A DNA stretch of 64,000 bases from the NCBI RefSeq assembly GCF_949987535.1, contig NC_080081.1, positions 36,868,428 through 36,932,427 on the forward strand, read 5' to 3'. The notes beneath the pieces are model-generated. The model was not told the DNA's origin and did not search any database. It saw only the letters and a program-made list of their open reading frames with translations. Source of the stretch: Balaenoptera acutorostrata. Lineage: Eukaryota; Chordata; Mammalia; Artiodactyla; Balaenopteridae. The position numbers and the translations under genes were made by a program. Shown here piece by piece: positions 40,761-51,905 of the stretch (positions are counted from its first letter, which is position 1; each line of letters starts with the position of its first letter).

Positions 40761-42832
40761 AAATACAACAATAACAAAATGAAATGAAATAAACAAAAAA
40801 AAACAACTAAACTCAGATAATCCTCTACTAATTATATAATCAAAAAGGTTAGAGACCAAAATTCTAAGTGAGGCCATCAAGAAATTCATTATCTATGCCT
40901 ATCCTATTATTTAAACCTATTGCCATTTTTTATTTAGCAAACATCTACAGATCTCTGTACTATGTATCAAGTACTTTTTTAAATATAAGAAATACAGCAA
41001 TGCATGCAATAAACAAATAGTCACCATATGCCTCCTTTAGTTCAGTCCCACCAAAGAACTCTCTCCAATGAATATATCAAGGTTTTAGCAGCCAATATTA
41101 CATATATTCTAGAGTGTTCTGAAATCCTCATCTCTTTCTTCTCTTCCTGACACACTTCTCCTTGAGCTTCAAAATTCAGAGCATATGTTATCAATCCTCA
41201 AGAACCTTCTTTTGAGTCTCCTATGTAGTAGTTGTTATTAGTCTTCTGTTTACAACGGTATTTTAAAATACAAAATGTTATGTAATTTGTAATTATTTGC
41301 TTATCTCACTTGATCTTAAAATTAGGGGTCATTGACATCTTTGAACATCTGATGAAAGCTAACAAACTTCTCTCCTGAAAACTGAACATGTGTACAAAAT
41401 CAAGTGGAGTATAATCTCAAGGGATTCCAAATTTGTTGAAACATGAATGTAACCCAAGTTTAGCGCAATTCCATATATTTCTTGAGAGCACTGAGAGTGT
41501 TCCACTTGTTTTGAATTGCCATTGCATAGTGAATATTTCTTGAAGAAATGGAGGAAATTATCAAGGAATGGCTTCTAGGACTTTTAGTATACTAATTCGA
41601 TATGCTATATAGGAAAAATAGCTCCCACCAAATTTTTCATGCATGGTTTTTCTGAAATTTTATAAAATTAAATAGAATGATTAAAGTGGACTAATAAATA
41701 TGTGATAGTGACACAAGCACATACCTTAAGAATATTTTTGATACATTATTTTTATGTAAATTGTATGGTAAACATTTATTGCCCTTTGTTTATGACTATT
41801 CCTCAGATCCTCTTTATTATTTTCAAACCAGTTTGCAAATTTGAGAGGAAAAGTTAAGTTCTGAAAGGGCATTTAATGGTGCTTACCTCTATTTTAAGGT
41901 ACATAGGTGAGTCTGCCTTTGGAAACTTGCAGTCCTGCTGTCTGAGCTCAGTCTCTTTTGTGAATGACAGCATTTGCAATTTAAGTCCAGCTGGAACACC
42001 TCAAGCATTCAATTCATTTATTAACTTATTATTAAGCTTGGCATATGAATCCTCAGACTATCAGTGAGGCAGAAAACTTAAATGAAATTAGATAAACAGC
42101 CGTTCATAGAACAGTATGTGTATTAGAGATACTGAAAAGAGCTTCCTGTTTTTCATTTTTAGGAGTGTCTGTCCATTTATCTCTTTGATGCCAGATTAGT
42201 ATAAATTAGCTTTGCCCAATCTTTGCAGCAGATTTTAACCACTGTTGATAAAAAGAAATGAAATAACTATTGTGGCCAGAAGAGGGAGATCTTGTAATAA
42301 TATTTGTAAGAAAAGTTTATAAGAACTTTGAGATATGCACTTAAATCTATAAAGAAAAAAAAAAAGATAAATTTCCATATGTTTAACTTTCAGAAAGTTA
42401 ATGCTTTCTATAATTAGATCATTTTATTTTGCAAAATACTTGTTGGAAAAATGAGGCATGTACTTTATCCTAATTTTCATATATAAAGTATTATTTATAT
42501 TAGTAATTTTTATTAATAATAAAAACTTGAAATATCCAAAATGACACTGAGTATTATTAATAAATGCTATTAGTCTTATCTGTAGGGATTTGTTTTTATT
42601 TTTAAAAAGTAATTTATTTGAATTTAAATCTTTTATATCATTAATTCTCTATATAGAACATATCTAAAACTGAAACAATGGCATATAAAGAAGAGCAATT
42701 TTAACATTGATTATTAATCACTGAGAACCTGTTACATGATAGATAACTCAAACATATACACCTATTTGGGCACCTATTGGGCTAGTATACACATTCTTTT
42801 TCTGTCTTGGTCTCTCTCTGTCTCTCTTTCAT
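40761..42832. other. Unique-looking region, no gene recognised
   Basis: 40935-41040 has an old L2/MIR-like string ('CTCTGTACTATGTATCAAGT'). 41870-42070 is slightly more balanced in composition with a 63-codon frame but no motif. Otherwise AT-rich. Confidence 0.35.
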
Positions 42833-42854
42833 ACACACACACACACACACACAC
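42833..42854 (+). repeat. (AC)n microsatellite
   Basis: Eleven consecutive AC units, followed by degenerate GTGCACATATATGCACAC. Confidence 0.95.
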
Positions 42855-43243
42855 GTGCACATATATGCACACATTCATGTTTGTGTATAAATATATACGT
42901 ATATATTTGTTTTACGATGTGGAACCATTTATTTTTGCCCCACTTGATAGTTTTAAAATATATTAAGACAGTCACAGATGGGGCACTGATTGTACCACCT
43001 GGAGGGCTGCAATTGATAAATCTCTGACATGATATGAGGAGAAGTTTGTCACTAATCATTATTAATCTTTTCCCCAAATAAATTCATAAAATCTAGGAAT
43101 TGATCTTTCTTTTGTTTTGAGTACCACCAGTAACACTTGTAAATTTCCATAGGTACTACTAAAATGTATGTCTGTTTTGTACAGGTTCTGATGAAAAATA
43201 ATATTGATATTGCCACCAAATATATGTTCATTGGTTGCCCTAC

Positions 43244-43295
43244 GTATATTTAACAAAGCTGAATGATGAGTATATTTAACAAAGCTGAATGATGC
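43244..43295. repeat. 26-bp tandem duplication
   Basis: 43244-43269 and 43270-43295 match at 25 of 26 positions; only the last base differs (A versus C). The unit begins GTATATTTAACAAAGC. It looks like a recent local duplication in otherwise unique DNA. Confidence 0.95.
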
Positions 43296-45048
43296 ATTTC
43301 TTTACTTGGACTATTAGATCCAGCTCTTACTGACTTTTTATTTCAGAACCAGCATGCTGCATTCCTCTTAATCTCAAATTAGTAACCAGAACCCCAGATT
43401 AAGATCAGCAATACTTGTACCCATGGCCAAACATTTACACTTTTTTACATTTCTTTATATTGAAGAAAGCTGTGGATACTTATTTGCTTGAGATACTGGA
43501 CTCATTTGAGTTCCTAGGGCAGAAACCCATTTTCAAATCTATAAATAAAATACTGATTAAAGTCTATATAGTTTTGGAAACTCTGTGGCCTTGCTCCTTA
43601 CCTACCAAATCTTGGTCTTCTCCATGGAGAAGCAATGCATTGAAATCTTCCTCACAGGCCTCCTACAATGTGACAATAAACTTTCTTTCATGTTGTTCAA
43701 TTTAGTCTTCACTGAGTCATCCTAAAATACACATCTGTATATCATTAAAACATTTTGCAGAATTCCTAAAAAATGATTTATATATTTTTCTAACATTCTA
43801 TACATTGAATGCAAAGGTTTCTCCTTATTTTCAATGCCATATATTTAGTTTTCAAGGTAAAGCAATTAGTATTTATTTCTGTAGAAAAATTCCACCAAAA
43901 TACAGAACAGAAATATGAAATATAAGATTGGATACTTTTGCTATCAAATGTGGGTGACCTAACTAAAATCTATTCCTCTCTCTGGTGGAAGGCGAGGGAA
44001 GTTGCAAGAGCATGCAGTAGGATGCCACTGATACAATGTTACCATATGCAAACAACATTATACATTGAGTAAGTATAGACAGGTATGTAATAAAAATATA
44101 GAAGCATAAATGAGATTGATGAGCCAAACAATCAGCATATGAGTCATCTCATGAAGAAGTAGAGGATTTCACCTCTACTTGTAGCATTTAATTTTTTAAT
44201 CTAAGAGGTGGATACAGATGTATTCAGAGTGTTTTATAACTAGTTTGTATCTTAAATGTTACATAATATTGTAATTAGGATTTGTAGCTATAATTTTGAG
44301 CCATTAGCTCTTCTGTTTCTTATAGTTGCCCTAAATTTGCATGCAAAATTTACTTTTATATTTTCAAGATCCATTTAAATGGGTCCCCAGCAGAAAGTAA
44401 TGGACACTAGTCTGAGTATTGGGAATTACATCTCCTTGTCCAGGTTGTTTTGGAAAATAAGAAAAGATGGAAGAGGAGTTGGAGTCTTTATCATATCGTT
44501 GTGGAGGAAAGATGCAGTTACTTTTTAAAAAATAAACTTTATTTGTAGGCTTTTCAAATATGTTTATTAAAAAATTATTTATTCTTACTGAGCAATCTAT
44601 GTCAATGCCTCTGTTTAACATTGCTAGAATAAAATGAACCACTTCTTTGTCCTTAAAAGCAGAATTGTGATCCCTTTGTTTTAAAAAAATATATTATCAT
44701 GGAGATTCCACAGGGTTTATTGGAAACCCTGATGACCATTGATTTTTTTTTCTACTTAAGAAATATTCTTTACAGTCTATGTCTGCTAGTCATATTAATT
44801 GATTCCAAAGGCCAACACAGTTTCTCCTGGTTAAGAGACATGTCAATTCCAGAGTCTGGTGACTTGTAAAATTCTGTGTTTGCTGGAGTGTGTGTGTAAC
44901 TTGGTTTTATAATTTGTCGAAATAAATTCTGCTTTCCAAGTGGCCCTCACTCCTTCCCTCTTGGCTAGTTTTGGCAGGCATTGTAAATTTTTCCTCAGGT
45001 AACTACAAATCTTAGAGATGACTATGAAGTTCAGCTAGATTCAATTTG
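43296..45048. other. Unique-looking region, no gene recognised
   Basis: AT-rich, with scattered short frames and no repeat that I can assign. Confidence 0.4.
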
Positions 45049-45181
45049 GGGTAGAGTCAAGATGGCAGCATGGGAGGACACAGAGTTCACACCTCCCCAC
45101 AACTAGGGCACCTGTCGGATTCTGATGGGGACCTCAATGCCCAAGGAGATGGGAGGAACCCCCAAGAGACACACTAGGATG

Positions 45182-45745
45182 TGGAGGGGAGTGAGGGGGG
45201 AGGAGAAGTGGAGGCTGGACAGGACCGGCACGCCTGAGGGGTAGCTGAGAGAGGGGAGTGGGTCCCACACCTGGAGGGGCCCTCTGGGATCAGAGGATCA
45301 GGGGAGGTGCAGAAGGCTTCTCCCCCAACACTCAGGCCTGAGAGGCCTGCTGAGCTCTTGGACCTGGTCCTCAGTTTTCCGGGGCCCCCTCCAGCTGCAG
45401 GGGTCCTAGGGATGTAGGAGGGAGGGAAGAGGGATAAGAGGAGGAGAGGCAGATGGGGGGTGCTCTCTGGGACTGGAGAATCAGGGGAAGCGAGGCAGGC
45501 ATTTGCCCCACCCACTAGGCCCCAGAAAGCCTCTTAGGTTTCTTCTGGGTCTGGTCCCCTGCCTTGGGGGGCCCACTTCAGCCATGTAGGTCCTAGGGGC
45601 ATAGGAGAGAGGGGCGGGAAGAAGAAGAGTGGTCAAAGGGGAGGGATTCTCTGGGATCAGAGAATGGGGGAACACACTAGAGTTTCCCCCACCACCTTGG
45701 GCCCAGGGAGCCTGCTGGGATATCAGACCTTCTCCTCCACTTCCA
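45182..45745 (+). repeat. GC-rich tandem monomers (~184 bp) in the L1-D 5' UTR
   Basis: The anchor CTCTGGGA recurs at 45282, 45465 and 45649, giving periods of 183 and 184 bp. Each unit has the same order: a purine-rich GGGAGAGG run, CTCTGGGA with AGAGAATCAGGGGA, a 'CCCCC...ACT' block, a CCCAGAAAGCC-type block, a CTGGTCC block, then a CAGCTGCAGGGGTCCTAGGG-type block. Units are clearly diverged from each other. A partial, less certain unit precedes the first anchor. Such monomers are known as promoter units in rodent L1 families; that role here is inference. Confidence 0.8.
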
Positions 45746-46077
45746 AGGCCAGAGGCACTCCTGTGTCCCTCCTACTACATTGAGCCTGAGCCCTACCCTT
45801 TCAAGGCCTTTTCTGGCCCTGTGGGTCCTAAGCATAGGCCCCACCCACCACATAAGCCCTGCCCCCCACAACCAAGGTCTTTTCCAGCTTTTGGTTTTTT
45901 TTTTTCTTCTTTTCCTCCTCTTTTTCACTGCTGTGGCTCTGTTTTACCTTCCAATTGTTGTTTCATATATGTTTTTAATTTTTTCTAAAGTATGTGTTAG
46001 TTTTCTAATCTTATTTTATTTTTTACTCTTTGTTCTGCTCCTTTTTCTTTTTTTCTTTTTATTTATTTAATTATTTT

Positions 46078-46180
46078 TTGCCACCCCACACAGCTTGCAG
46101 GATCATGGTTCACAAACCAGGGGTCAGGTCTGAGCTCCTGTGGTGGGAGCTCCAAGTCTTAACCACTGGACTAACAGAGA
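46078..46180 (-). mobile_element. Antisense SINE-like module in the L1-D 5' UTR
   Basis: Read on the minus strand, it gives 'TTAGTCCAGTGGTTAAGACT', a B-box-like 'GACCCCTGGTTTGTGAACC', then 'CATGATCCTGCAAGCTGTGT' and an A-rich end. This is the order of a cetartiodactyl tRNA-derived SINE. The plus strand is preceded by ~180 bp of T-rich sequence. I found no clear target duplication, so it may be a fixed part of this L1 subfamily's 5' UTR. Confidence 0.6.
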
Positions 46181-46354
46181 ACCTCAGAATCCAGGGAATA
46201 TTCATTTTAGTGAGGTCACCCAGAGGTCATCATCATGGCACAAAGACCCAGCTCTACCCAACAGCCTACAAACTCCAGTGCTGGAAGCCTCAGGCCAAAA
46301 AACCAGTAAGACAGGAGCACAATCCCAACCATTAGAAAAAAAAAAAAAAGAGAG

Positions 46355-47595
46355 ATGACAAAAAATTATGTCACAGATGTAGCAGCAAGGTAAAAACCTA
46401 CGAGACCAAATAAATGAAGAGGAAATAGGCAACCTACCCGAAAAAGAATTCAGAGTAATGATACTAAAAATGATCCAGGGCTTCCCTGGTGGCGCAGTGG
46501 TTGAGAATCTGCCTGCTAATGCAGGAGACACGGGTTCGAGCCCTGGTCTGGGAAGATCCCACATGCCACGGAGCAGCTGGGCCCGTGAGCCACAGCTGCT
46601 GAGCCTGCGCGTCTGGAGCCTGTGCCCCGCAACGGGAGGGGCCGCGATAGTGAAAGGCCCGCGCACCGCGATGAAGAGCGGTCCCCGCACCGCGATGAAG
46701 AGTGGCCCCCACTTGCTGCAACTAGAGAAAGCCCTCGCACGAACCGAAGACCCAGCACAGCCAAAAATAAAAAATAAATAAATAAATAAATAAATAATAA
46801 TTAAAAAAAAAAAAAAAAAAATGATCCAGAATCTCAGAAATAGAAAGGAGGCACAGATAGAGAAAATACAAAAAATGATAACAAAGACCTAGAAGAACTA
46901 AAGAACAAACAAACAGAGATGAACAACACAATAACTGAAATGAAAAATACACAGGAAGGAATCAATACCAGAATAACTGAGGCAAAAGAATGAAAAAGTG
47001 AGCTGGAAGACAGAATGGTGGAAATAACTGCCGAGGAGCAGAATAAAGAAAAAATAATGAAAAGAATTAAAGACAATCTCCGAGATCACTGGAACAACAC
47101 TAAACACAACAACATTCGAATTATAGGAGTCCTAGAAAAAGAAGAGAAGAAGAAAGCGTCTGAGAAAATATTCAAAGAGATTATAGTGGAAAACTTCCCT
47201 AACATGGGAAAGGAAATAGTGACCCAAGTCCAGGAAGCACAGAGAGTCAAATACAGGATAAACCCAAGGAGAAACACACTGAGATACATATTAATCAACA
47301 TAACAAAATTAAATTCAAAGAAAAAATATTAAAAGCAGCAAGGGAAAAGTAAAAAAAATAGCATACAAAGGAAGCCCCATAATGTTATCAGTGGATTTTT
47401 CTGCAGGCCAGAAGGGAGTGGCAGGATATAATTAAAGTGATAAAAGAGAAAAACCTACGACCAAGATTACTCTACCCAGCAATGATCTTATTCAGATTTG
47501 ACAGAGAAATTAAAACCTTTACAGACAATCAAAAGCTAACGGAATTCAGTACCACCAAACCAGGTTTACAACAAATGTTAAAGAAACTTCTATAG
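46355..47595 (+). pseudogene. L1-D ORF1 (L1 RNA-binding protein), split by a SINE
   Basis: The ATG at 46355 follows the 5' UTR. 'NEEEIGNLPEKEFRVMILKM' precedes SINE-3 (46479-46816), and the coiled coil continues after it. 47015-47332 is open ('MVEITAEEQNKEKIMKRIKD', the RRM-like 'NNIRIIGVLEKEEKKKASEK', 'IVENFPNMGKEIVTQVQEAQ'). The C-terminal 'EWQDIIKVIKEKNLRPRLLY' and 'LQQMLKKLL' precede the TAG at 47593-47595. The SINE insertion, a stop near 46391 and frameshifts make it non-functional. Confidence 0.9.
46479..46816 (+). mobile_element. SINE-3, cetacean CHR-type SINE
   Basis: Same subtype as SINE-1, including the 24-bp body duplication. It is flanked by a 13-bp target duplication AAAAATGATCCAG (46466-46478 and 46817-46829) that lies in the ORF1 coding sequence of L1-D. 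Over the ~285-bp body it differs from SINE-1 at only two sites, both CpG decay. The 107-codon sense frame and the 162-codon antisense frame crossing it are spurious. Confidence 0.95.
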
Positions 47596-47655
47596 GCATG
47601 AAACACAAGAGAAGAAAAAAAGACCCACAAAAACAAATGCAAAACAATTAAGAAA

Positions 47656-50600
47656 ATCGTAATAGGAACATACATATCGATAATAATGTTGAATGTAGAT
47701 GGATTAAATGCTCCAACCAAAGGACACAAGCTTGCTCAATGGATACAAAATGAAGATCCATATATATTCTGTCTACAAGAGCCTCGCTTCAGACATAGGG
47801 ATACATACAGACTGAAAGTGAAGGGATGGAAAAGATATTCCATGCAAATGGAAATCAAAAGAAAGCTGGAGTAGCAATACTTGCATCAGATAAAATAGAT
47901 TTTAAAATAAAGACTGTTACAAGAGACAAGGAAGGACACTACATAATGACCAAGGGATCAATCCAAGAAGATATAACAATTATAAACATTTATGCACCCA
48001 ACATAGGAGCACCTCAATAAATAAGGCAAATGTTAACAGCCATAAAATGGGAAATCAACAGTAACACAATAATAGTAGAGACTTTAACAGCCCATTTACA
48101 CCAATGAACAGATCATCCGAACAGAAAAAAAAATAAGGAAACATAGCTTTAAATGACACATTAGACCAGATAGACTTAATTGATATTTATAGGACATTTC
48201 ATCCAAAAACAACAGAATGTATTTTCTTCTCAAGTGTACACAGAACATTCTCCAGGAGAGAGCACATCTTGGGTCACAAATCAAGCCTCAGTAAATTTAA
48301 GAAAATTGAAATCGTATCAAGCATCTTTTCTGATCACAGTGCTATTAGATTAGTAAACAATTACAGGAAAAAATCTGTAAAAAACAAGAGAAAATGGAGC
48401 CTAAACAGTGTGCTGCTAAATAACCACGAGATCACTGAAGAAATCAAAGAAGAAATCAAAAAATACATAGAAACCAATCACAATGAAAAAATGATGACCC
48501 AGAACTTATGGGAGGCAGCAAAAGCAGTTCTAAGAGGGAAGTTTATAGCAATTCAATCTCACCTCAAGAAACAGGAAAAATCTCAAATACACCTAAAGCT
48601 TACACCTAAAGCAACTAGAGAAAGAAGAACAAAAAACCCCAAAGTCAGTAGAAGGAATGAAATCATAAAGATCAGAGAAGAAATAAATGAAATAGAAGTG
48701 AAGAAAACAATAGCAAAAATCAATGAAACTAAAAGTTGGTTCTCTGAGAAGATAGACAAAATTGAGAAACCTTTAGCCAGATTCATCAAGAAAAAAAGGG
48801 AGAGGATGCAAATCAATAAAATTAGAAATGAAAAAGGAGAAATCACAACTGACACCTCCGAAATACAAAATATTATAAGAGACTACTTCAAACAACTATA
48901 TGCCAATAAAATGGACAACCACGAAGAAATGGACAAATTCTTGGAAAGGTACAATTTTCCAAGACTGAACCAGGAAGAAGGAGAAAACATAAACAGACTA
49001 ATCACAAATAATGAAATTGAAACTGTAATTAAAAATCTTGCAACAAACAAAAGTCCAGAACCAGATGGATTCACAGGCAAATTCTATCAAACATTTAGAG
49101 AAGAGATAACACCTATCCTTCTCAAACTCTTGCAAAATTTAGCAGAGGGAGGAACACTCCAAAACTCATTCTATGAGGCCATTATCACCCTGATACCAAA
49201 ACCAGACAAAGATGTCACAAAAAAAGAAAACTACAGGCCAATATCAGTGATGAAGATAGATGCAAAAATCCTCAACAAAATACTAGCAAACAAAATCTAA
49301 CAGCACATTAAAAGGATCATACACCATGATCAAGAGGGGTTTATCCTAGTAATGCAAGGGTTCTTCAATATACACAAATCAATCAATGTGATACACCATA
49401 TTAACAAACTATAGGATAAAAAACATGTAATAATCTCAGTAGATGCAGAAAAAACTTTTGACAAAATTCAACACCCATTTATGATAAAAACTCTCAGAAA
49501 ATGGGCATAAAGGGGACCTACCTCAACATAATAAAGGCCATATATGACCACCTCACAACCAACATCATTCTCAATGGTGAAAAACTGAAAGCATTTCCAC
49601 TAAGATCAGGAACAAGACAAGGATGTCCACTCTCGGCACTCTTATTCAACATAGATTTGGAAGTCCTAACCACAGCAATCAGAGAAGAAAAAGAAATAAA
49701 ATGAATTCAAACTGGAAAAGAAGAAGTAAAACTGTTACTGTTTGCAGTGACAAGATACTATACATAGAAAATCCTAAAGATGTCACCAGAAAATTGCTAG
49801 AACTAATCAATGAATTTGGTAAGGTTGCAGGATACAAAATTAAGGCACAGAAATCACTTGCATTCCTATACACTAATAGCAAAAAATCAGAAAGATAAAT
49901 TTAGTAAACATTCCCATTTACCACTGTAACAAAAAGAATAAAATACCTAGGAATAAACCTATCTAAGGAGGCAAAAGACCTGTATGCACAAAATCATAAG
50001 ACACTGATGAAAGAAATCAAAAATGACACAAACAGATGTAGAGATATACCATGTTCTTGGATTGGAAGAGTCAACATTGTGAAAATGACTATACTACCCA
50101 AAGCAATCTACAGATTCAATGCAATCCCTATCAAATTACCAATGGCATTTTTCACAGAATTAGAACAAGAAATTTTGCAATTTGTATGGAAACACAAAAG
50201 ACCCCAAAAGCAATCTTGAGAAAGAAAAATGGAGCTGGAGGATTCAGGCTCCCAGACTTCAGACTATAGTACAAAGCTACAGTAATCAAGACAGTATAGT
50301 ACTGGCACAAAAACAGAAATACAGATCAATGGAACAGGATAGAAAGCCCAAAGAGAAACTCACACACCTATGGTCACCTAACCTATGACAAAGGAGGCAA
50401 GAATATACAATGGAGAAAAGACAGTCTCTTCAATAAGTGGTGATGGAAAACTGGACAGCTACATGTAAAAGAGTTAATTAGAACACTGCCTAACACCACA
50501 CACAAATATAAACTCAAAATGGATTAAAGACCTAAATAGGAAGAACACTCTTTTACATAAAGCACTGCAAGATCTTTTTTAAGCCACCTCCTAGAGTAAT

Positions 50601-51420
50601 AAAAATAAAAACAAATATAAACAAATGGGACCTAATTAAATTTAAAAACATTTGCACAGCAAAGGTAACCATAAACAAGATGAAATGACAACCCTCAGAA
50701 TGGGAGAAAATATTTGCAAATGAAGCAATTGACAAAGGATTAATTTTCAAAATATACAAACAGCTCATGGAGCTAAATTTCAAAAAAAACAAACAATCCA
50801 ATCCAAAAATGGGCAGAAGACCTAAATAGACATTTCTCCAAAGATGATAAACAGATTGTCAACAAACACATGAAAGGATGCTCAGCATCATTAATCATTA
50901 GAGAAATGCAAATCAAAACTACAATGAGGTATCACCTCACACCAGTCAGAATGGCCATTATCAAAAAAGTCTACAAACAATAAATGCTGGAGAGGGTGTG
51001 GAGAAAAGGGAACCCTCTTGCACTGTTGGTGGGAATGTAAATTGATACAGCCACCATGGAGAAAAGTATGGAGGTTCCTTAAAAAACTAAAAATAGAACT
51101 ACCATATGAGCCAGCAATCCCACTACTGGGCATATACCCTGAGAAAACCATAATTCAAAAAGAGTCATGTACCACAGTGTTCATTGCAGCTCTACTCACA
51201 TTAGCCAGGATATGGAAACAACTTAAATGTCCAACAAGAGATGAATGGATAAAGAAGATGTGTTACATTTCTACAGTAGAATAATAGTCAGACTTGAAAA
51301 GGAACAAAATTGGGTCATTTGTAGAGATGTGGGTGGACCTAGAGTCTGTCATACAGAGTGAAGTAAGTCAGAAAGAGAAAAACAAATATTGTATATTAAC
51401 ACATATTTGTGGAATCTAGA
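47656..51420 (+). pseudogene. L1-D ORF2 (endonuclease-reverse transcriptase), broken
   Basis: The expected start codon reads ATC (47656-47658) instead of the ATG seen in L1-B and L1-C. Endonuclease motifs follow ('MLNVDGLNAPTK', 'FCLQEPRFRHRDTYR', 'NIYAPNIGAPQ', intact 'SDH' near 48331). A 343-codon open stretch (48269-49300) spans the linker and RT start ('[19 protein letters not shown]', 'TLIPKPDKD'), ending at a stop in 'LANKI'. At the FADD site (49741-49752) one base is missing, shifting the frame inside the catalytic motif. The Cys-rich block (about 50985-51045) and the natural TAG (51418-51420) are recognisable. Confidence 0.9.
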
Positions 51421-51856
51421 AAAATGGTACAGATGAACATATTTGCAGGGCAGAAATAGAGACGTAGATGTAGGGAAGGAACATGTGGACCCTGTGGGGG
51501 AAGGGGAGGGTTGGACCAATTGGGAGATTAGGTTTGACATAAATATACTTCCATGTGTAAAATAGATAGCAAGTGGGAACCTGCTGTATAGCATAGGGAG
51601 CTAATCTCTGTGCCCTGTGATGACCTAGATTGGTGTGATGGGGGTGGGGGTAGGAGGGAGGTCCAAGAGAGAGGGTATATAGACATACATATAGTTGATT
51701 CACTTCATTGTACAGCAGAAACTAACACAACACTGTAAAGGAAGTATACTCCAGTAAAAAAAACAATTTAAAAAACAAAGTAGTATAGGACATACTTCCT
51801 AAGTGGAAAAGTAGGGTGTTTGACAATTTTTCCTCAGAGGAAAGCTTCATTGGCAG

Positions 51857-51858
<2 letters not shown>

Positions 51859-51898
<40 letters not shown>

Positions 51899-51905
51899 TG
51901 TGTGT
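51859..51905 (+). repeat. (TG)n microsatellite
   Basis: About 22 TG units with one TA interruption, about 100 bp downstream of the L1-D end. Confidence 0.95.

Larger units (their letters stand above)
45049..51756 (+). mobile_element. L1-D, near-full-length LINE-1 with tandem-monomer 5' UTR
   Basis: Starts with an L1-type 5' end ('GAGTCAAGATGGCAGCATGG'). It then has a ~1.3-kb GC-rich 5' UTR (45049-46354), ORF1 interrupted by SINE-3 (46355-47595), ORF2 (47656-51420), a 3' UTR and an A-rich end near 51756. Without the SINE it is ~6.4 kb, a complete length. Its 5' UTR shares nothing obvious with that of L1-B or L1-A beyond the first ~25 bases, so it belongs to a different subfamily. Stops, frameshifts and a lost ORF2 start show it is dead. 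Confidence 0.9.

Noticed and set aside
45174..45988. Pro-rich frames of 60-120 codons on both strands
   Set aside because: They lie in the GC-rich monomer array of the L1-D 5' UTR. Openness on both strands reflects composition, not coding.
45040..51770. Target duplication for L1-D (TTCAATTT near 45040 and AACAATTT near 51762)
   Set aside because: Only about 6 matching bases in AT-rich DNA; not convincing.
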